In this document: positions 39,304 through 51,400 of the stretch, piece after piece
Position numbering within the stretch: the first letter of the stretch is position 1
How the letters are laid out: the number at the start of each line of letters is the position of its first letter
Assembly (NCBI RefSeq): GCF_029227915.1
Contig: NC_079877.1
Span: 35,615,851 to 35,679,850, forward strand
DNA from: Hydractinia symbiolongicarpus
Lineage: Eukaryota > Cnidaria > Hydrozoa > Anthoathecata > Hydractiniidae
Direction: 5' to 3'
DNA: 64,000 bases
The notes under the pieces: generated by a model
Seen by the model: the letters and a program-made list of their open reading frames with translations, nothing else
Told to the model about the DNA's origin: nothing
Databases searched by the model: none
Position numbers and translations under genes: made by a program

Positions 39304-41604
39304 TTTGACTTGTCAGTAGCGGTATTTGTTCTCTACACTGTACCTCCCAAAGAACTCAGATTTGAGTCTCAGTCATCCTTTTTCTTTTGATATTGCATTC
39401 TTTTCCTCTAGACCAGTAGCTTCAGAAATACACAGCCCTAAAGTTTTTAGTATGTATATCTGTCAATTTTTCCCAAAGTCAAATAAAGCCACATAAGTCG
39501 ATTTTTGGGAAATGTGGAATATCTCAGCGGAACCATATATATATCATGTGGATCTCTTTACGGCAGGAAAGCACACATTTAGATACACTGTTCCATAATT
39601 CACTCTGTATCTAAATGGCAGTACTAACATTTCTAATTTGAATATTTTATTTTTACATGCATTTCAAATTTAGTTGCGACTTAAGTGGCTAAATTCTACA
39701 TGTCGTTTGGTGGTAAAAATATAAGGTTGTTTCATTTATTAAGTGACTTCTATGCTGCAAGTAGACTGTTTATTCCATTCTTTGGTATATTTTGGATACA
39801 ATTTTATCATATAGTTTAACTTTTAAATAGTGGACATTAGAAACAGAAGACATCTCTTAATTCTATTTTCACCGGTGGAATTAAGGTGTTGCTAAGGAAA
39901 TTCTAAGGTGCTACAAAAAAATACAGACTAGATTTGGAGTGAAAAGCAAACGTCACTATATTGTTTTTTACCTGGATCAAATGCTGTATTGTAAATATGT
40001 ACTCAATTTGATGATTTTTTAATCCCAATGACGTCGTTAAAATTATTTTTGGTTTGAAACATAATTATCTTCTTTAAAACAATTACTTGTTCCAACTTAC
40101 TTCATGTACAACAAGTTAAGTATTAGAAGCAATCAATTTTTTACGTAGCGGTAGGTAGATGTTTCTCGAAATGCATATAATATGGCACAATGTAAGTCTA
40201 CGCTTACACAGCTTTATTTATTGTTAAAGAAGCAAAAAGCGCAAAACTGCTTCTATTTTTTCCCGCATAAAGTATATAGCCCTATAGAATCCGATGCTAC
40301 GATACGTAAATTGTCGTCAATCGGCCAACTTCATTTATAATCAAATAATAAATTTTATGACACCAATAATTTTCTTTCTAAAACTCTTTTGTATATTTAT
40401 AACTCAGTTTACTTGCTTATTTTTGTTTTTATTTAGCATGGAACAAGCATGAAATATAATAAATCGACATGTATCAACTTGTCGCTGGTGACTCTCTCAA
40501 TTGCCTAATTATACCGAGTACATGTCTTTACTTCGGGAAAATATCTGTACCAAATATCTCCTGCAAAGAAAACGCCTCTCCAAGGCGGACAAAAAAAATT
40601 GTCCCGAAAGTGTCCCATTTAGGCAGGTTTTACTATCAAGTAATGTTATAAAAGTGTACATGCTGGATAATAGTGTGTAAGAAACAGACCACCTCAATGG
40701 CCAGGGTACAGGAAATTATACACACTTTACATGTACGCAAACCGATAGATTTTGTGTGACAAATTTAATTTTCTTTTGGTTTTTACCTTAAGCTTGTTTA
40801 CTACTACTGTCTGCCAAATATATACATACCAGTAAAATCAAAAGTTTGTTTTGGTGAGGAAAAAAATTCTAAAAATAATACGTAGGTAGTGTGGTAACCT
40901 AGCTTAAGGGTGTGCAAGATTTTTTGTCGAATTAATAGCAGACTTGTTACGCATCGGTAAAGGTAAAGTATTATTAGAGTTCAGTTACAGTTCAGAGCAT
41001 CGCTGTGAAGCAATGTGATTGTACGATTATTTGCGAAATTTAAAGCACGTTTTTTAATTTAAGATATTGAACAGTGGCAGAGTCTCCAAAGTGTCGTTTT
41101 AAGGTCTTTAAACCATGTCACTTGCACTCATCAATATAATAGTCTTTTTTCTGCTTCATCATCCAGATAATGTGTAATATCATTCTGGACCATGTTCCCC
41201 ATAAACGTTGATTGATGTGTGAAAGACGATGAGAATTTACATCGATAACACTTTAAAGAGTCTACGGTTTTGATATAACAATAGAAAAACGGTTTTAAAA
41301 TGGTTTGATTGACAAACATAAATGCAGAGAAATTTTATTCTGTCATTCTCTTATCTCTAATATTTTCCACAGAAGAACTTTATCTTGCTAAATTTTCTAA
41401 CGGTTGTAACATTTTTAATCTAAAGACATGCTTTTACACAAAACTTTCTCCGTTATCATTTTTTGACGTAGTTTCACAGCTTTAGCATTATCTTTTACTT
41501 CTGTCAATCTACTTTTTTAGCCCTTTCAGACCTTTCTTTTCTCCTTTTAAAACTTCAGTTCTTAACATGTTTCTCTGTTCTGCCGTTTTAATATTTAGTT
41601 GTTA
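39304..41604. other. single-copy-looking AT-rich DNA, no gene seen
   Basis: About 2.3 kb without internal repetition that I can see. ORFs are at most ~62 codons on either strand and show no recognisable domain, and no exon-like run with matched splice sites was found. A variant CATAAGTCGATTTTTGGG near 39492 echoes the preceding motif cluster. It may be intergenic sequence or an old degraded element. Confidence 0.5.
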
Positions 41605-41626
41605 CAGTTGACTCTCTCTATCTCGA
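41605..41626 (+). repeat. left terminal inverted repeat of Tigger element
   Basis: 22 bp beginning CAGTTGACTCTCTCTATCTC, preceded by TA. A perfect inverted match to 44283-44304. Confidence 0.95.
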
Positions 41627-41815
41627 CTACCCTCTATCTCGAACATCTCTCTATCACGAACCAAAGTCTCGGTCCCTTGGACATTTGTGTAGGCTCTAAG
41701 CTATTTTCCTCTCTTTATCTCGAACCTTTCTATTTCGAATACCTCTCTATCTCGAACCAAAATCTCGGTCCCGTCTGACTGTTTCTTTCTCTATCTCGAA
41801 CTTTTCCGGATTTAA
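41627..41815 (+). repeat. CTCTATCTCGAAC subterminal repeats, left end
   Basis: At least five direct copies or variants of CTCTATCTCGAAC between 41631 and 41805, interleaved with two CCAAAGTCTCGGTCCC / CCAAAATCTCGGTCCC units. The right end carries only about three inverted or direct copies (44231-44304). These are likely transposase binding sites; the left-right asymmetry is notable. Confidence 0.85.
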
Positions 41816-41946
41816 GAACCTATTTACACTAAAAATCGAATTAAAATGTTCCATTTTCGAACGAAAATGTTTGACGTTCGAATTCTAAAGTCACTCACAA
41901 AACATTGTTTACAGTGTTTTGAACCAGAAACCTTCTTGAGGTGAAG

Positions 41947-44077
41947 ATGTCGGCTTTAAAAAGAAAACTCAATAACGTTTCTTTAATTCAAAAATGTCAA
42001 ATAATTCGGGAAATCGAGAAAGGAATGTCAAACAAGGAGGCAGCAGAAAAATACGGGATCCCCAAAAATACAATTTGGATGAAAAAAAAAACATAAGATC
42101 CTACAAAGCTTGGAAGAACAAAAAACCGCGTCTGGTTCGAAAAAGGTTCGAGGCTGTGATTATGAGCAGATAGACAAGGCTGTTTTCAAATGGTTTACTG
42201 TTCAAAGAAGCCAAAACATTCCGATCGATGGCAATTTTATAAAAGAAAAGGCACTCAGTTTTGCTGATTTTGCTTTGATTGTTCAAGTTTCAAGGTTTCC
42301 GATGGTTGGCTGGACAAATGGAAAAAAAGGTAAATAACATAGTTATAATCTTCATTTCGTGTATAAAAACAACGTGATTACATATCAAACACTAAACTTA
42401 CAGCTTCTATTTTTTCAAAATCTCTACCATTGACTTTTGCCCGGATAAGCTTAGAACACAGGGGACCTGCATTCCATCACCATCTCCAAGATTAACTGCC
42501 TTTCCAGTAACAGTTATATCACATCTCCAAAATTGATCAGCACGGAGAAAATAAAATATGGTTTTAGCAAACTTTCCATTTTCTCCTAACGGCAAATGTC
42601 CGACTAGTTTCCCATCTTTTTTAACGGCTACAGCGTATTTGTCGACAGGGTTGTGAGGTTTTGTGAGTTTTTCTTGTTGGACTGGTGTCCATAAACTTTT
42701 GTAAACATGGTACCCTTTTATGTAAGATGTAATGTCAGTGGAAGACAAAACGACGAGTGGCATATTTTCAGTTAATTCAATTTCTTGTCCCAGTAAATTT
42801 ATAGCCATATTGTTCATTACAGATTCTACTACACTCCACGTGTTCAACAATATAATTTGTAAACAGATAAGAATCGAATCGAACCAATCTTAAAATTTAT
42901 GTTCGATTGTGTTATGATCGATTAATATTAAGGGCTGCTTTACACGAAACATTTTTATTTATTTACTTTTTCAGGCACAGCATTTCCTTGAAAGTTATCG
43001 GTGGTGAATGTAAGTTAGTTACAAATCAAATGACAAGCTCCTGGAACGAAACCACGCTCCCAACCATTCTGTCGAATTACAAATTGGAGGACACTTTCAA
43101 CGCAGACGAATTTGGTTTGTTTTACCAATGTCTTCCCGAGAAAACATACCACCTCAAAGGAGAAAAGTGTTCTGGGGGGAAGAAGAGCAAGTTGAGATTC
43201 ACTGGAATGGCCGCAGCAAGTGCTACTGGAGAAAAGTTGCCAATGTTCGTCATTGGCAAATCAAAAAACCTCGCTGCTTTAATAACATCAAACATCTCCC
43301 TTGCCAATACACATCACAAAAGAAAAGTTGGATGGATAGTGAAATATTTGAAAACTGGGTCCGGAAACTGGACCAAAAGTTTCGTGTAGACGGGAGAAAA
43401 ATCGTTCTTATAATCGACAACTGTCCAGCACACCCATCGATCTCGAACTTAACAAACATTCATCTCGTTTTTTTGCCCCCTAACACAACGTCTGTGTTGC
43501 AACCGATGGACCAAGGTGTCATACGAAGTCTAAGAGCGCATTACCGAAGGAGAGTTGTACGTTTGCTGTGCAGTGCTTTGGAGAACAACAAACCTTTGCC
43601 AAAGATTTCAATTTTAAGCGGAATGAAGATACTGGCTGATTCTTGAGAGGCTGTAACTAAACAAACCATCATCAATTGTTTTAAGATCTTCAAGAAAGTT
43701 TGGATGACTTAAGAGAGGCTGATCCATCATTGGTACCAAATGATCTCAGTGCTAATGATCTTGTGACCTTGGATGATGAGGTTATCGCAACCGCCCCTCA
43801 AATCTCTAATGAGGATATCATTAATGAATTTCGGAAATCTCAGGACGACGAAGCTGAAGATGATGGCAGTGACATGGAGGATGATTCATTTGATATAGTT
43901 GTCGAAAAACCATTAAGATCAAAAGTCGAGTGTAGTATTGATCTTTTGAAAGATCTAGCAATGTGTTGCGAAAAAGGCAATGAAATGCAAATGCTTATCT
44001 CCAAATTCGAAAAAATGTATAATGAAGACAGAGTGGCATCACTTAAACAAAAAGACATAACCGATTTCTTTAAATGA
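41947..44077 (+). pseudogene. Tigger (pogo) transposase pseudogene with one intron
   Basis: The start ATG at 41947 opens MSALKRKLNNVSLIQKCQII, the N-terminal helix-turn-helix of CENP-B/Tigger proteins, running to AEKYGIPKNTI. A second HTH (CENP-B type) follows from about 42140 (DKAVFKWF...IPIDGNFIKEKAL...SDGWLDKWKKR). Exon 1 ends at 42329 (AG|GTAAAT), the intron is 42330-42974, and exon 2 resumes HSISLKVIGGE. The DDE core shows D1 in NADEFGLFY (codon 43105), D2 in IIDNCPAHP (43416) and D3 in QPMDQGVIRS (43509), with 30 residues between D2 and D3. The C-terminus is acidic and ends KQKDITDFFK at 44077, typical of the family. Damage: frameshifts at 42082-42091 (A tract), about 42262-42288, 43263-43269 and about 43680-43702, plus an in-frame TGA at 43644. 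It cannot make a full protein. Confidence 0.93.
42407..42817 (-). CDS. HIRAN-like domain protein, antisense in transposase intron
   Basis: An uninterrupted ORF on the minus strand wholly inside the transposase intron. ATG at 42817 gives 136 codons. A second ATG at 42808 has a better context, and the open frame extends 11 codons further up to a TTG. The product has a hydrophobic N-terminal segment, then YIKGYHVYKSLWTPVQ, KPHNPVDKYAVAV, KLVGHLPL and a C-terminal VPCVLSLSG. This is the pattern of HIRAN-type domains (G-x-x-Y, N-P-x-D-x-x-A-V-x-V, V-G-H/Y-L/I-P). HIRAN domains in HLTF/Rad5 helicases bind DNA ends; stand-alone versions are widespread in invertebrate genomes, function uncertain. No helicase follows. 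The frame is intact although the surrounding transposase carries five lesions. Promoter and poly(A) signals were not identified. It could be element cargo or an unrelated nested gene. Confidence 0.72.
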   Translation of the reverse strand: MNNMAINLLGQEIELTENMPLVVLSSTDITSYIKGYHVYKSLWTPVQQEKLTKPHNPVDKYAVAVKKDGKLVGHLPLGENGKFAKTIFYFLRADQFWRCDITVTGKAVNLGDGDGMQVPCVLSLSGQKSMVEILKK

Positions 44078-44227
44078 AGGTTTAAATTTATTTTATGTAT
44101 TTATTTTAAAAGAAGTCTTGTGCATTGAATATTAACATTTTAACATCTCTCATTGACCTCTATCAACTCCCGATACACTGAAGGTTAAAAATACGTTTTT
44201 TACGAAAAAATCCAATTTTTGTCAATT

Positions 44228-44304
44228 TTTCTCTATCTCGAACTTTCTCTATCTCGAACAAATTTTCTGGTCCCTTGCGAGTTCGAGATAGAGAGAGTCA
44301 ACTG
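44228..44304 (-). repeat. right terminal inverted repeat and subterminal repeats of Tigger element
   Basis: Two direct CTCTATCTCGAAC copies (44231-44260) are followed by the 22-bp TIR as the reverse complement, starting TCGAGATAGAGAG and ending CAACTG at 44304. TA follows. Confidence 0.92.
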
Positions 44305-44306
44305 TA

Positions 44307-44977
44307 GTTATATATACTGTGTCGTATTCTGTTTAACCCTTTATGACACGAATGACAAGTTAATACGAGAAATTGACCTGCGCCGTCTTCCTCTATCTGA
44401 GACGGCTTTCAAGCGGCACAGCCCGTTGTCCATGGTGGTTATGACTTTCAGGCAGATTTGGATTTAAGTCTATATATTTAATCGATCTGGTTCAAATGTA
44501 AATGTAAACGGCGCGAAATAAAAAAGAAAAAGAAAATATGAAATTAACAACAAATTTTGACACATTACATTACATTCTTTTAAAAAATTTATAAAACCTT
44601 TATGGATTTTGTTGTTAAAAACTTAGATGAAATGACGACAATACAGTCAAATAGTGCAGAAGTAGTAGAGCATTAAGATAAGCCACTTTAACCCTGTTCG
44701 TACTAGGTTTTATTTGGCACAGTTATAGTATGACATTAAAGAAACAAAATGGAAGCAATAAATTTTTGCGCTTACGATAGCACTTTCACTATGGCGTCAT
44801 CAAAGGCTTTAAATGTCTCCAAAATACCACTAACTGCTTAAAATTCTATTACTTTAGTTCTAGAACGAATTTTAATATTCTGTTTGAAGTTTCTGGCAGC
44901 CAAATAAAAATAACTTAACATTCGGGTTTTTGCATATTTCGAATGATAATATGCTAAAAATCGCCCAAAAATCATTC
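44307..44977. other. unique spacer, no gene seen
   Basis: AT-rich sequence between the Tigger element and the duplicated flank. The longest frames (for example 44219-44467, which overlaps the TIR) show no domain, and no RNA gene signal was found. Confidence 0.5.
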
Positions 44978-45341
44978 CATTCCAAAAAAAATTAGCGCAA
45001 CTTCTGTTAAATAGAAACACAGGTTACAGCTTGTCGTTAACAGTGGGCTGAGTGATTAGTACAGGTATACTGTGTCGCCTATATGTTTCGGCATACTACC
45101 TATTTCCAAAAAACTATCCTAACTTCGGTTCAAATAAACAGACAGTAAACAACCTGTTGTTATCCTACGCAACTGAAACAATCACTTAGCAATTTTACAT
45201 TGTAGAAAGGTTTTTGTAACATTTAAACATAAAATTTAAAAATAAAAACACAGTTTATAACCTGTTTTTACCATCTTAAAGCAAAAAGAATCCTGCATCA
45301 TTTTAAGTTCCCGTGAAAGATCAAAAATTAATCGTGACTTT
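44978..45341 (+). repeat. duplicated flank, copy 1
   Basis: About 365 bp starting TCTGTTAAATAGAAACACAGG (45004 in this copy) and running to AAATTAATCGTGAC (45334). It matches 56511-56884 with modest divergence. Internally it contains weakly repeated modules resembling AAACAGxxAGTAAACAxCCTG with TTGTTATCCTAC. It precedes the first ~698-bp array as copy 2 precedes the second. No coding content. Confidence 0.85.
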
Positions 45342-45405
45342 ATTGCAACTTCGGTTTAAAATGCCCTTTCGCCAGTTGCAATCAGGGCGATATTCCGTTT
45401 AAGGA
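45342..45405. other. short junction before array 1
   Basis: About 64 bp linking the duplicated flank to the first repeat unit. It has no counterpart that I recognise elsewhere in the window. Confidence 0.4.
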
Positions 45406-48400
45406 TATACGATACCACTTGTTGCGAAAAACTAGCTATAGATGCGGTAAAAGAAAGATACACCGAGCAACCTTACCACAAATAGACAACGTAATTTTTA
45501 TCCGCTTAAGGCAGTTTCATTTAATAGTGAAGATGCAATAGTTTAGGGGAAGATTACTTTACCAGCGACTATTATCTGACAACGCTGTATGTTAAAAACA
45601 CATGAAACGCACATGGACTATAAATAATACCCATGAATTCCAGCAGACGCATTGATATTGATTGGTTGCTGTAAGCTTCTAGCAATGGTAACTTGTATAA
45701 CCATGACTACTGATCATGTCAATTTTAAGCACATAGGTCGACTGGAGATTTTAGCCCCTTAGGGCGATCACTTTTTTGCAGCATAGGTCGATCAAGAGGA
45801 AACAATCACAATAAAATATTTCGAAAAACGGAATTTTAAAATACGGTTGACCTAAGTGTTAAAAATTGGCAGATCAAAGATAACCAGATAGAGAGCATTC
45901 AATGTCAATACAGGCCAAAAAATAGAACGTATATACCAGCTGTTCTGTGCTGTATGTACCAGTATGAACATTGCCGAACAAATGCAAACGTTTATTCTTC
46001 CTGGTACGTGTGCTTCACATTACAAATGCTTAAAACCAATTTCGTAATTCCTTCTTACTGATGCAATCGTCAGCAGAGAAGAAACTTCTGCACTGCAGAC
46101 GAGAGACGATACCATTTGTTGCGAAAAACTAGCTGTAAATGCGGTAAGTGAAAGATACACCGAGCAACCTTAGCACAAATAGACAACGTAATTTTTATCC
46201 GCTTAAGGCAGTTTCATTTAATAGTGAAGATGCAATAGTATAGGGGAAGATTACTTTACCAGCGACTATTATCTGACAACGCTGTATGTTAAAAACACAT
46301 GAAACGCACATGGACTATAAATAATACCCATGAATTCCAGCAGACGCATTGATATTGATTGGTTGCTGTAAGATTCTAGCAATGGTAACTTGTATAACCA
46401 TGACTACTGATCATGTCAATTTTAAGCACATAGGTCGACTGGAGATTTTAGTCCCTTAGGGCAATCACATTTTTGCAGCATAGGTCGATCAAGAGGAAAC
46501 AATCACAATAAAATATTTCGAAAAACGGAATTTTAAAATACGGTTGACCTAAGTGTTAAAAATTGGCAGATCAAAGACAACCAGATAGAGAGCATTCAAT
46601 GTCAATACAGGCCAAAGAATGGAACGTATATACCAGCTGTTCTGTGCTGCATGTACCAGTATGAACATTACCGAACAAATGCAAATGTTTATTCTTCCTG
46701 GTACGTTTACCTCACATTACAAATGCTTAAAACCAATTTTGTAATTCCATCTTACTGATGCAATCGTCAGCAGAGAAGAAACTTCTGCACTGCAGACGAT
46801 AAACGATACCATTTGTTGCGAAAAACTAGCTGTAAAAGCGGTAAATGAAAGATACACCGAGCAACCTTAGCACAAATAGACAACGTAATTTTTATCCGCT
46901 TAAGGCAGTTTCATTTAATAGTGAAGATGCAATAGTTTAGGGGAAGATTACTTTACCAGCGACTATTATCTGACAACGCTGTATGTTAAAAACACATGAA
47001 ACGCACATGGACTATAAATAATACCCATGAATTTCAACAGACGCATTGATATTGATTGGTTGCTGTAAGCTTCTAGCAATGGTAACTTGTATAACCATGA
47101 CTACTGATCATGTCAATTTTAAGCACATAGGTCGACTGGAAATTTTAGCCCCTTAGGGCGATCACATTTTTGCAGCATAGGTCGATCAAGAGGAAACAAT
47201 CACAATAAAATATTTCAAAAAACGGAATTTTAAAATACGGTTGACGTAAGTGTTAAAAATTGGCAGACCAAAGATAACCAGATTGAGAGCATTCAATGTC
47301 AATACAGGCCAAAGAATAGAACGTATATACCAGCTGTTCTGTGCTGTATGTACCAGTATGAACATTGCCGAACAAATGCAAACGTTTATTCTTCCTGGTA
47401 CGTGTGCTTCACATTACAAATGCTTAAAACCAATTTCGTAATTCTTTCTTACTGATGCAATCGTCAGCAGAGAAGAAACTTCTGCACTGCAGACGATAGA
47501 CGATACCATTTGTTGCGAAAAACTAGCTGTAAATGCGGTAAGTGAAAGATACACCGAGCAACCTTAGCACAAATAGACAACGTAATTTTTATCCGCTTAA
47601 GGCAGTTTCATTTAATAGTGATGATGCAATAGCTTAGGGGAAGATTACTTTACCTGCGACTATTATCTGACAACGCTGTATGTTAAAAACACTGAAACGC
47701 ACATGGACTATAAATAATACCCATGAATTTCAACAGACGCATTGATATTGATTGGTTGCTGAGAGCTTCTAGCAATGGTACCTTGTATAAGCATGACTAC
47801 TGATCATGTCAATTTTAAGCACATAGGTCGACTGGAGATTTTAGCCCCTTAGGGCGATCACATTTTTCCAGCATAGGTCGATCAAGATGAAACAATCACA
47901 ATAAAGTATTTCGAAACACGGAATTTTAAAATACGGTTGACCTAAGTGTTAAAAATTGGCAGATCAAAGATAACCAGATAGAGAGCATTCAATGTCAATA
48001 CAGGCCAAAGAATAGAACGTATATACCAGCTGTTCTGTGCTGTATGTACCAGTATGAACATCACCAAACAAATGCAAAAGTTTCTTTTTCCTGGTACGTG
48101 TACTTCACATTACAAACGCTTAAAACCAAATTCGTAATTCCATCTTAGTGATGCAATCGTCAGCAGAGAAGAAACTTCTGCACTGCAGACGGTAGACGAT
48201 ACCATTTGTTGGGAAAAACTAGCTGTAAATGCCGTAAATGAAAGATACACCGAGCAACCTTAGCCCAAGTAGACAACGTAATTTTTATCCGCTTAATGCA
48301 GTTTTATTTAATAGTAAAGATGCAATAGTTTAGGGGAAGATTACTTTACCAGTAACCATTATCTGACAGCACTGTAGGTTAAAAAAACACAGGAAACGCA

Positions 48401-51400
48401 CATGGATTAGAAATAATAAACACGATTTCAAAAAACGCATTGGTATTGATTGGTTGCTGTAGGCTTCTAGCAATGGTAACTTGTATAACCATGTCAACTG
48501 ATCATGTGAATTTTAAGCACATACGTCGACTGGAGATTTTAGCCCCTTAGGGCGATCACATTTTTGCAGCATAGGTCGATCAAGAGGAAACAATCACTAT
48601 AAAATATTTCGAAAAACGGAATTTTAAAATACGGTTGACCTAAGTGTTAAAAATTTGCAGATCAAAAATAATCAGATTGAGAGCATTCAATTTCAATACA
48701 GGCTAAAGAATAGAAAGTATATACCAGCTGTTTTGTGCTGTATGTACCAGTATGAACATTACCGAACAAATGCAAATGTTTATTTTTCGTGGTACGTTTA
48801 CTTCACAATACAAATGCTTAAAACCAATTTCGTAATTCCTTCTTACTGATGCAATCGTCAGCAGAGAAGAAACTTCTGCACTGCAGACGATAGACGATAC
48901 CATTTGTTGCGAAAAACTAGCTGTAAATGCGGTAAGTGAAAGATACACCGAGCAACCTTAGCACAAATAGACAACGTAATTTTTATCCGCTTAAGGCAGT
49001 TTCATTTAATAGTGAAGATGCAATGGTTTAGGGGAAGATAACTTTTCCAGCGACAATTATCTGACAACGCTGTATGTTAAAAAAACACATGAAACGCACA
49101 TGGACTATAAATATTACCCATGAATTCCAACAGACGCATTGATATTGATTGGTTGCTGTAAGCTGATCATGTCAATTTTAAGCACATAGGTCGACTGGAG
49201 ATTTTAGCCCCTTAGGGCGATCACATTTTTGCAGCATAGGTCGTTCAAGAGGAAACAATCACTATAAAATATTTCGAAAAACGGAATTTTAAAATACGGT
49301 TGACCTAAGTGTTAAAAGTTGGCAGATCAAAGATAACCAGATAGAGAGCATTCAATGTCAATACAGGCCAAAGAAAAGAACGTATATACCAGTTGTTCTG
49401 TGCTGTATGTACCAGTATGAACATTGCCGAACAAATGCAAACGTTTATTCTTCCTGGTACGTGTGCTTCACATTACAAATGCTTAAAACCAATTTCGTAA
49501 TTCTTTCTTACTGATGCAATCGTCAGCAGAGAAGAAACTCCTGCACTGCAGACGATAGACGATACCATTTGTTGCGAAAAACTAGCTGTAAATGCGGTAA
49601 ATGAAAGATACACCGAGCAACCTTAGCACAAATAGACAACGTAATTTTTATCCGCTTAAGGCAGTTTCATTTAATAGTGATGATGCAATAGCTTAGGGGA
49701 AGATTACTTTACCTGCGACTATTATCTGACAACGCAGCATGTTATAAAAAACACATAAACGCACATGGATTAGAAATAATACACACGAATTTCAAGAGAG
49801 ACAATGATATTGATATGTTCCTGTAGGCTTCTAGCAATGGTAACTTGTTCAACAATGTCAACTGATCATGTCAATTTTAAGCACATAGGTCGACTGGAGA
49901 TTTTAGCCCCTTAAGTCGATCACATTTTTGCAGCTTTGGTCAATCAAGAGGAAACAATCACTATAAAATATTTCGAAAAACTGAATTTTGAAATACGGTT
50001 GACCTAAGTGTTAAAAACTGGCCGATCAAAGATAACCATATAGAAAGTATTCAATGTCAATACAGGCCAAAGAATAGAACGTATATACCAGCTGTTCTGT
50101 GCTGTATGTACCAGTATGAACATTACCGAACAAATGCAAATGTTTATTCTTCTTAGTACGTTTACTTCACATTACAAATGCTTAAAACCAATTTCGTAAT
50201 TCCTTCTTACTGATGCAATCGTCAGCAGAGAAAAACTTCTGCACTGCAGACGATAGACGATACCATTTGTTGCGAAAAACTAGCTGTAAATGCCGTAAGT
50301 GAAAGATACACCGAGCAACCTTAGCACAAATAGACAACGTAATTTTTATCCGCTTAAGGCAGTTTCATTTAATAGTGATGATGCAATAGCTTAGGGGAAG
50401 ATTACTTTACCTGCGACTATTATCTGACAACGCTGCATGTTACAAAAAACACATAAAACGCACATGGATTAGAAATAATAAACACGATTTCAAGAAACGC
50501 AATAATATTGATTGGTTGCTGTAGGCTTCCAGCAATGGTAACTTGTACAACCATGTTAACTGATCATGTCAATTTTAAGCACATAGGTCGACTGGAGATT
50601 TTAGCCCCTTAGGGCGATCACATCTTTCCAGCATAGGTCGATCAAGAGGAAACAATTACAATAAAATATTTCGAAAAACGGAATTTTAAAATACGGTTGA
50701 CCTAAGTGTTAAAAATTGGCAGATCAAAGATAACCAGATAGAGAGCATTCAATGTCAATACAGGCCAAAAAATAGAACGTATATACCAGCTGTTCTGTGC
50801 TGTATGTACCAGTATGAACATTGCCGAACAAATGCAAACGTTTATTCTTCCTGGTACGTGTGCTTCACATTACAAATGCTTAAAACCAATTTCGTAATTC
50901 TTTCTTACTGATGCAATCGTCAGCAGAGAAGAAACTTCTGCACTGCAGACGATAGACGATACCATTTGTTGCGAAAAACTAGCTGTAAATGCGGTAAGTG
51001 AAAGATACACCAAGCAACCTTAGCACAAATAGATAACGTAATGTTTATCCGCTTAAGGCAGTTTCATTCAATAGTGATGATGCAATAGCTTAGGGGAAGA
51101 TTACTTTACCTGCGACTATCATCTGACAACGCTGCATATTACAAAAAACACATAAAACGCACATGGATTAGAAATAATAAACACGATTTCAAGAAACGCA
51201 ATAATATTGATTGGTTGCTGTAGGCTTCTAGCAATGGTAACTTGTATAACCATGTCAACTGATCATGTGAATTTTAAACACATAGGTCGACTGGACATTT
51301 TAGCCCCTTAGGTCGATCACATTTTTGCAGCATAGGTCGATCAAGAGGAAACCATCACTATAAAATATTTCAAAAAACGGAATTTTAAAATACGGTTGAC

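Larger units (their letters stand above)
41605..44304 (+). mobile_element. Tigger/pogo-type DNA transposon, complete but decayed
   Basis: A 2700-bp element bounded by perfect 22-bp inverted repeats that start CAGTTGACTCTCTCTATCTC, with TA target duplications at 41603-41604 and 44305-44306. TA insertion, a CAGT start and a CENP-B-like transposase are the hallmarks of pogo/Tigger elements in the Tc1/mariner group. Inside are multiple CTCTATCTCGAAC subterminal repeats, a transposase gene with one intron (now a pseudogene) and an antisense HIRAN-like ORF in that intron. Element ends are intact, so it could still be mobilised in trans by a related active copy. Confidence 0.95.

Noticed and set aside
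41131-41319. Possible C2H2 zinc finger on the minus strand (CYRC...FTHQSTF)
   Set aside because: The spacing after the second Cys is wrong, the first zinc-binding His is missing and no second finger follows.
42110-42337. Separate 75-codon gene
   Set aside because: It begins at TTG and encodes the transposase CENP-B-type HTH in a shifted frame.
43128-43646. Separate gene for the 172-codon frame
   Set aside because: Its useful part is the frameshifted continuation of the Tigger transposase DDE core, so it is reported within the pseudogene.
43700-44077. Separate acidic protein gene
   Set aside because: It is the transposase C-terminal tail (ends ITDFFK) displaced by a frameshift, with no ATG start.
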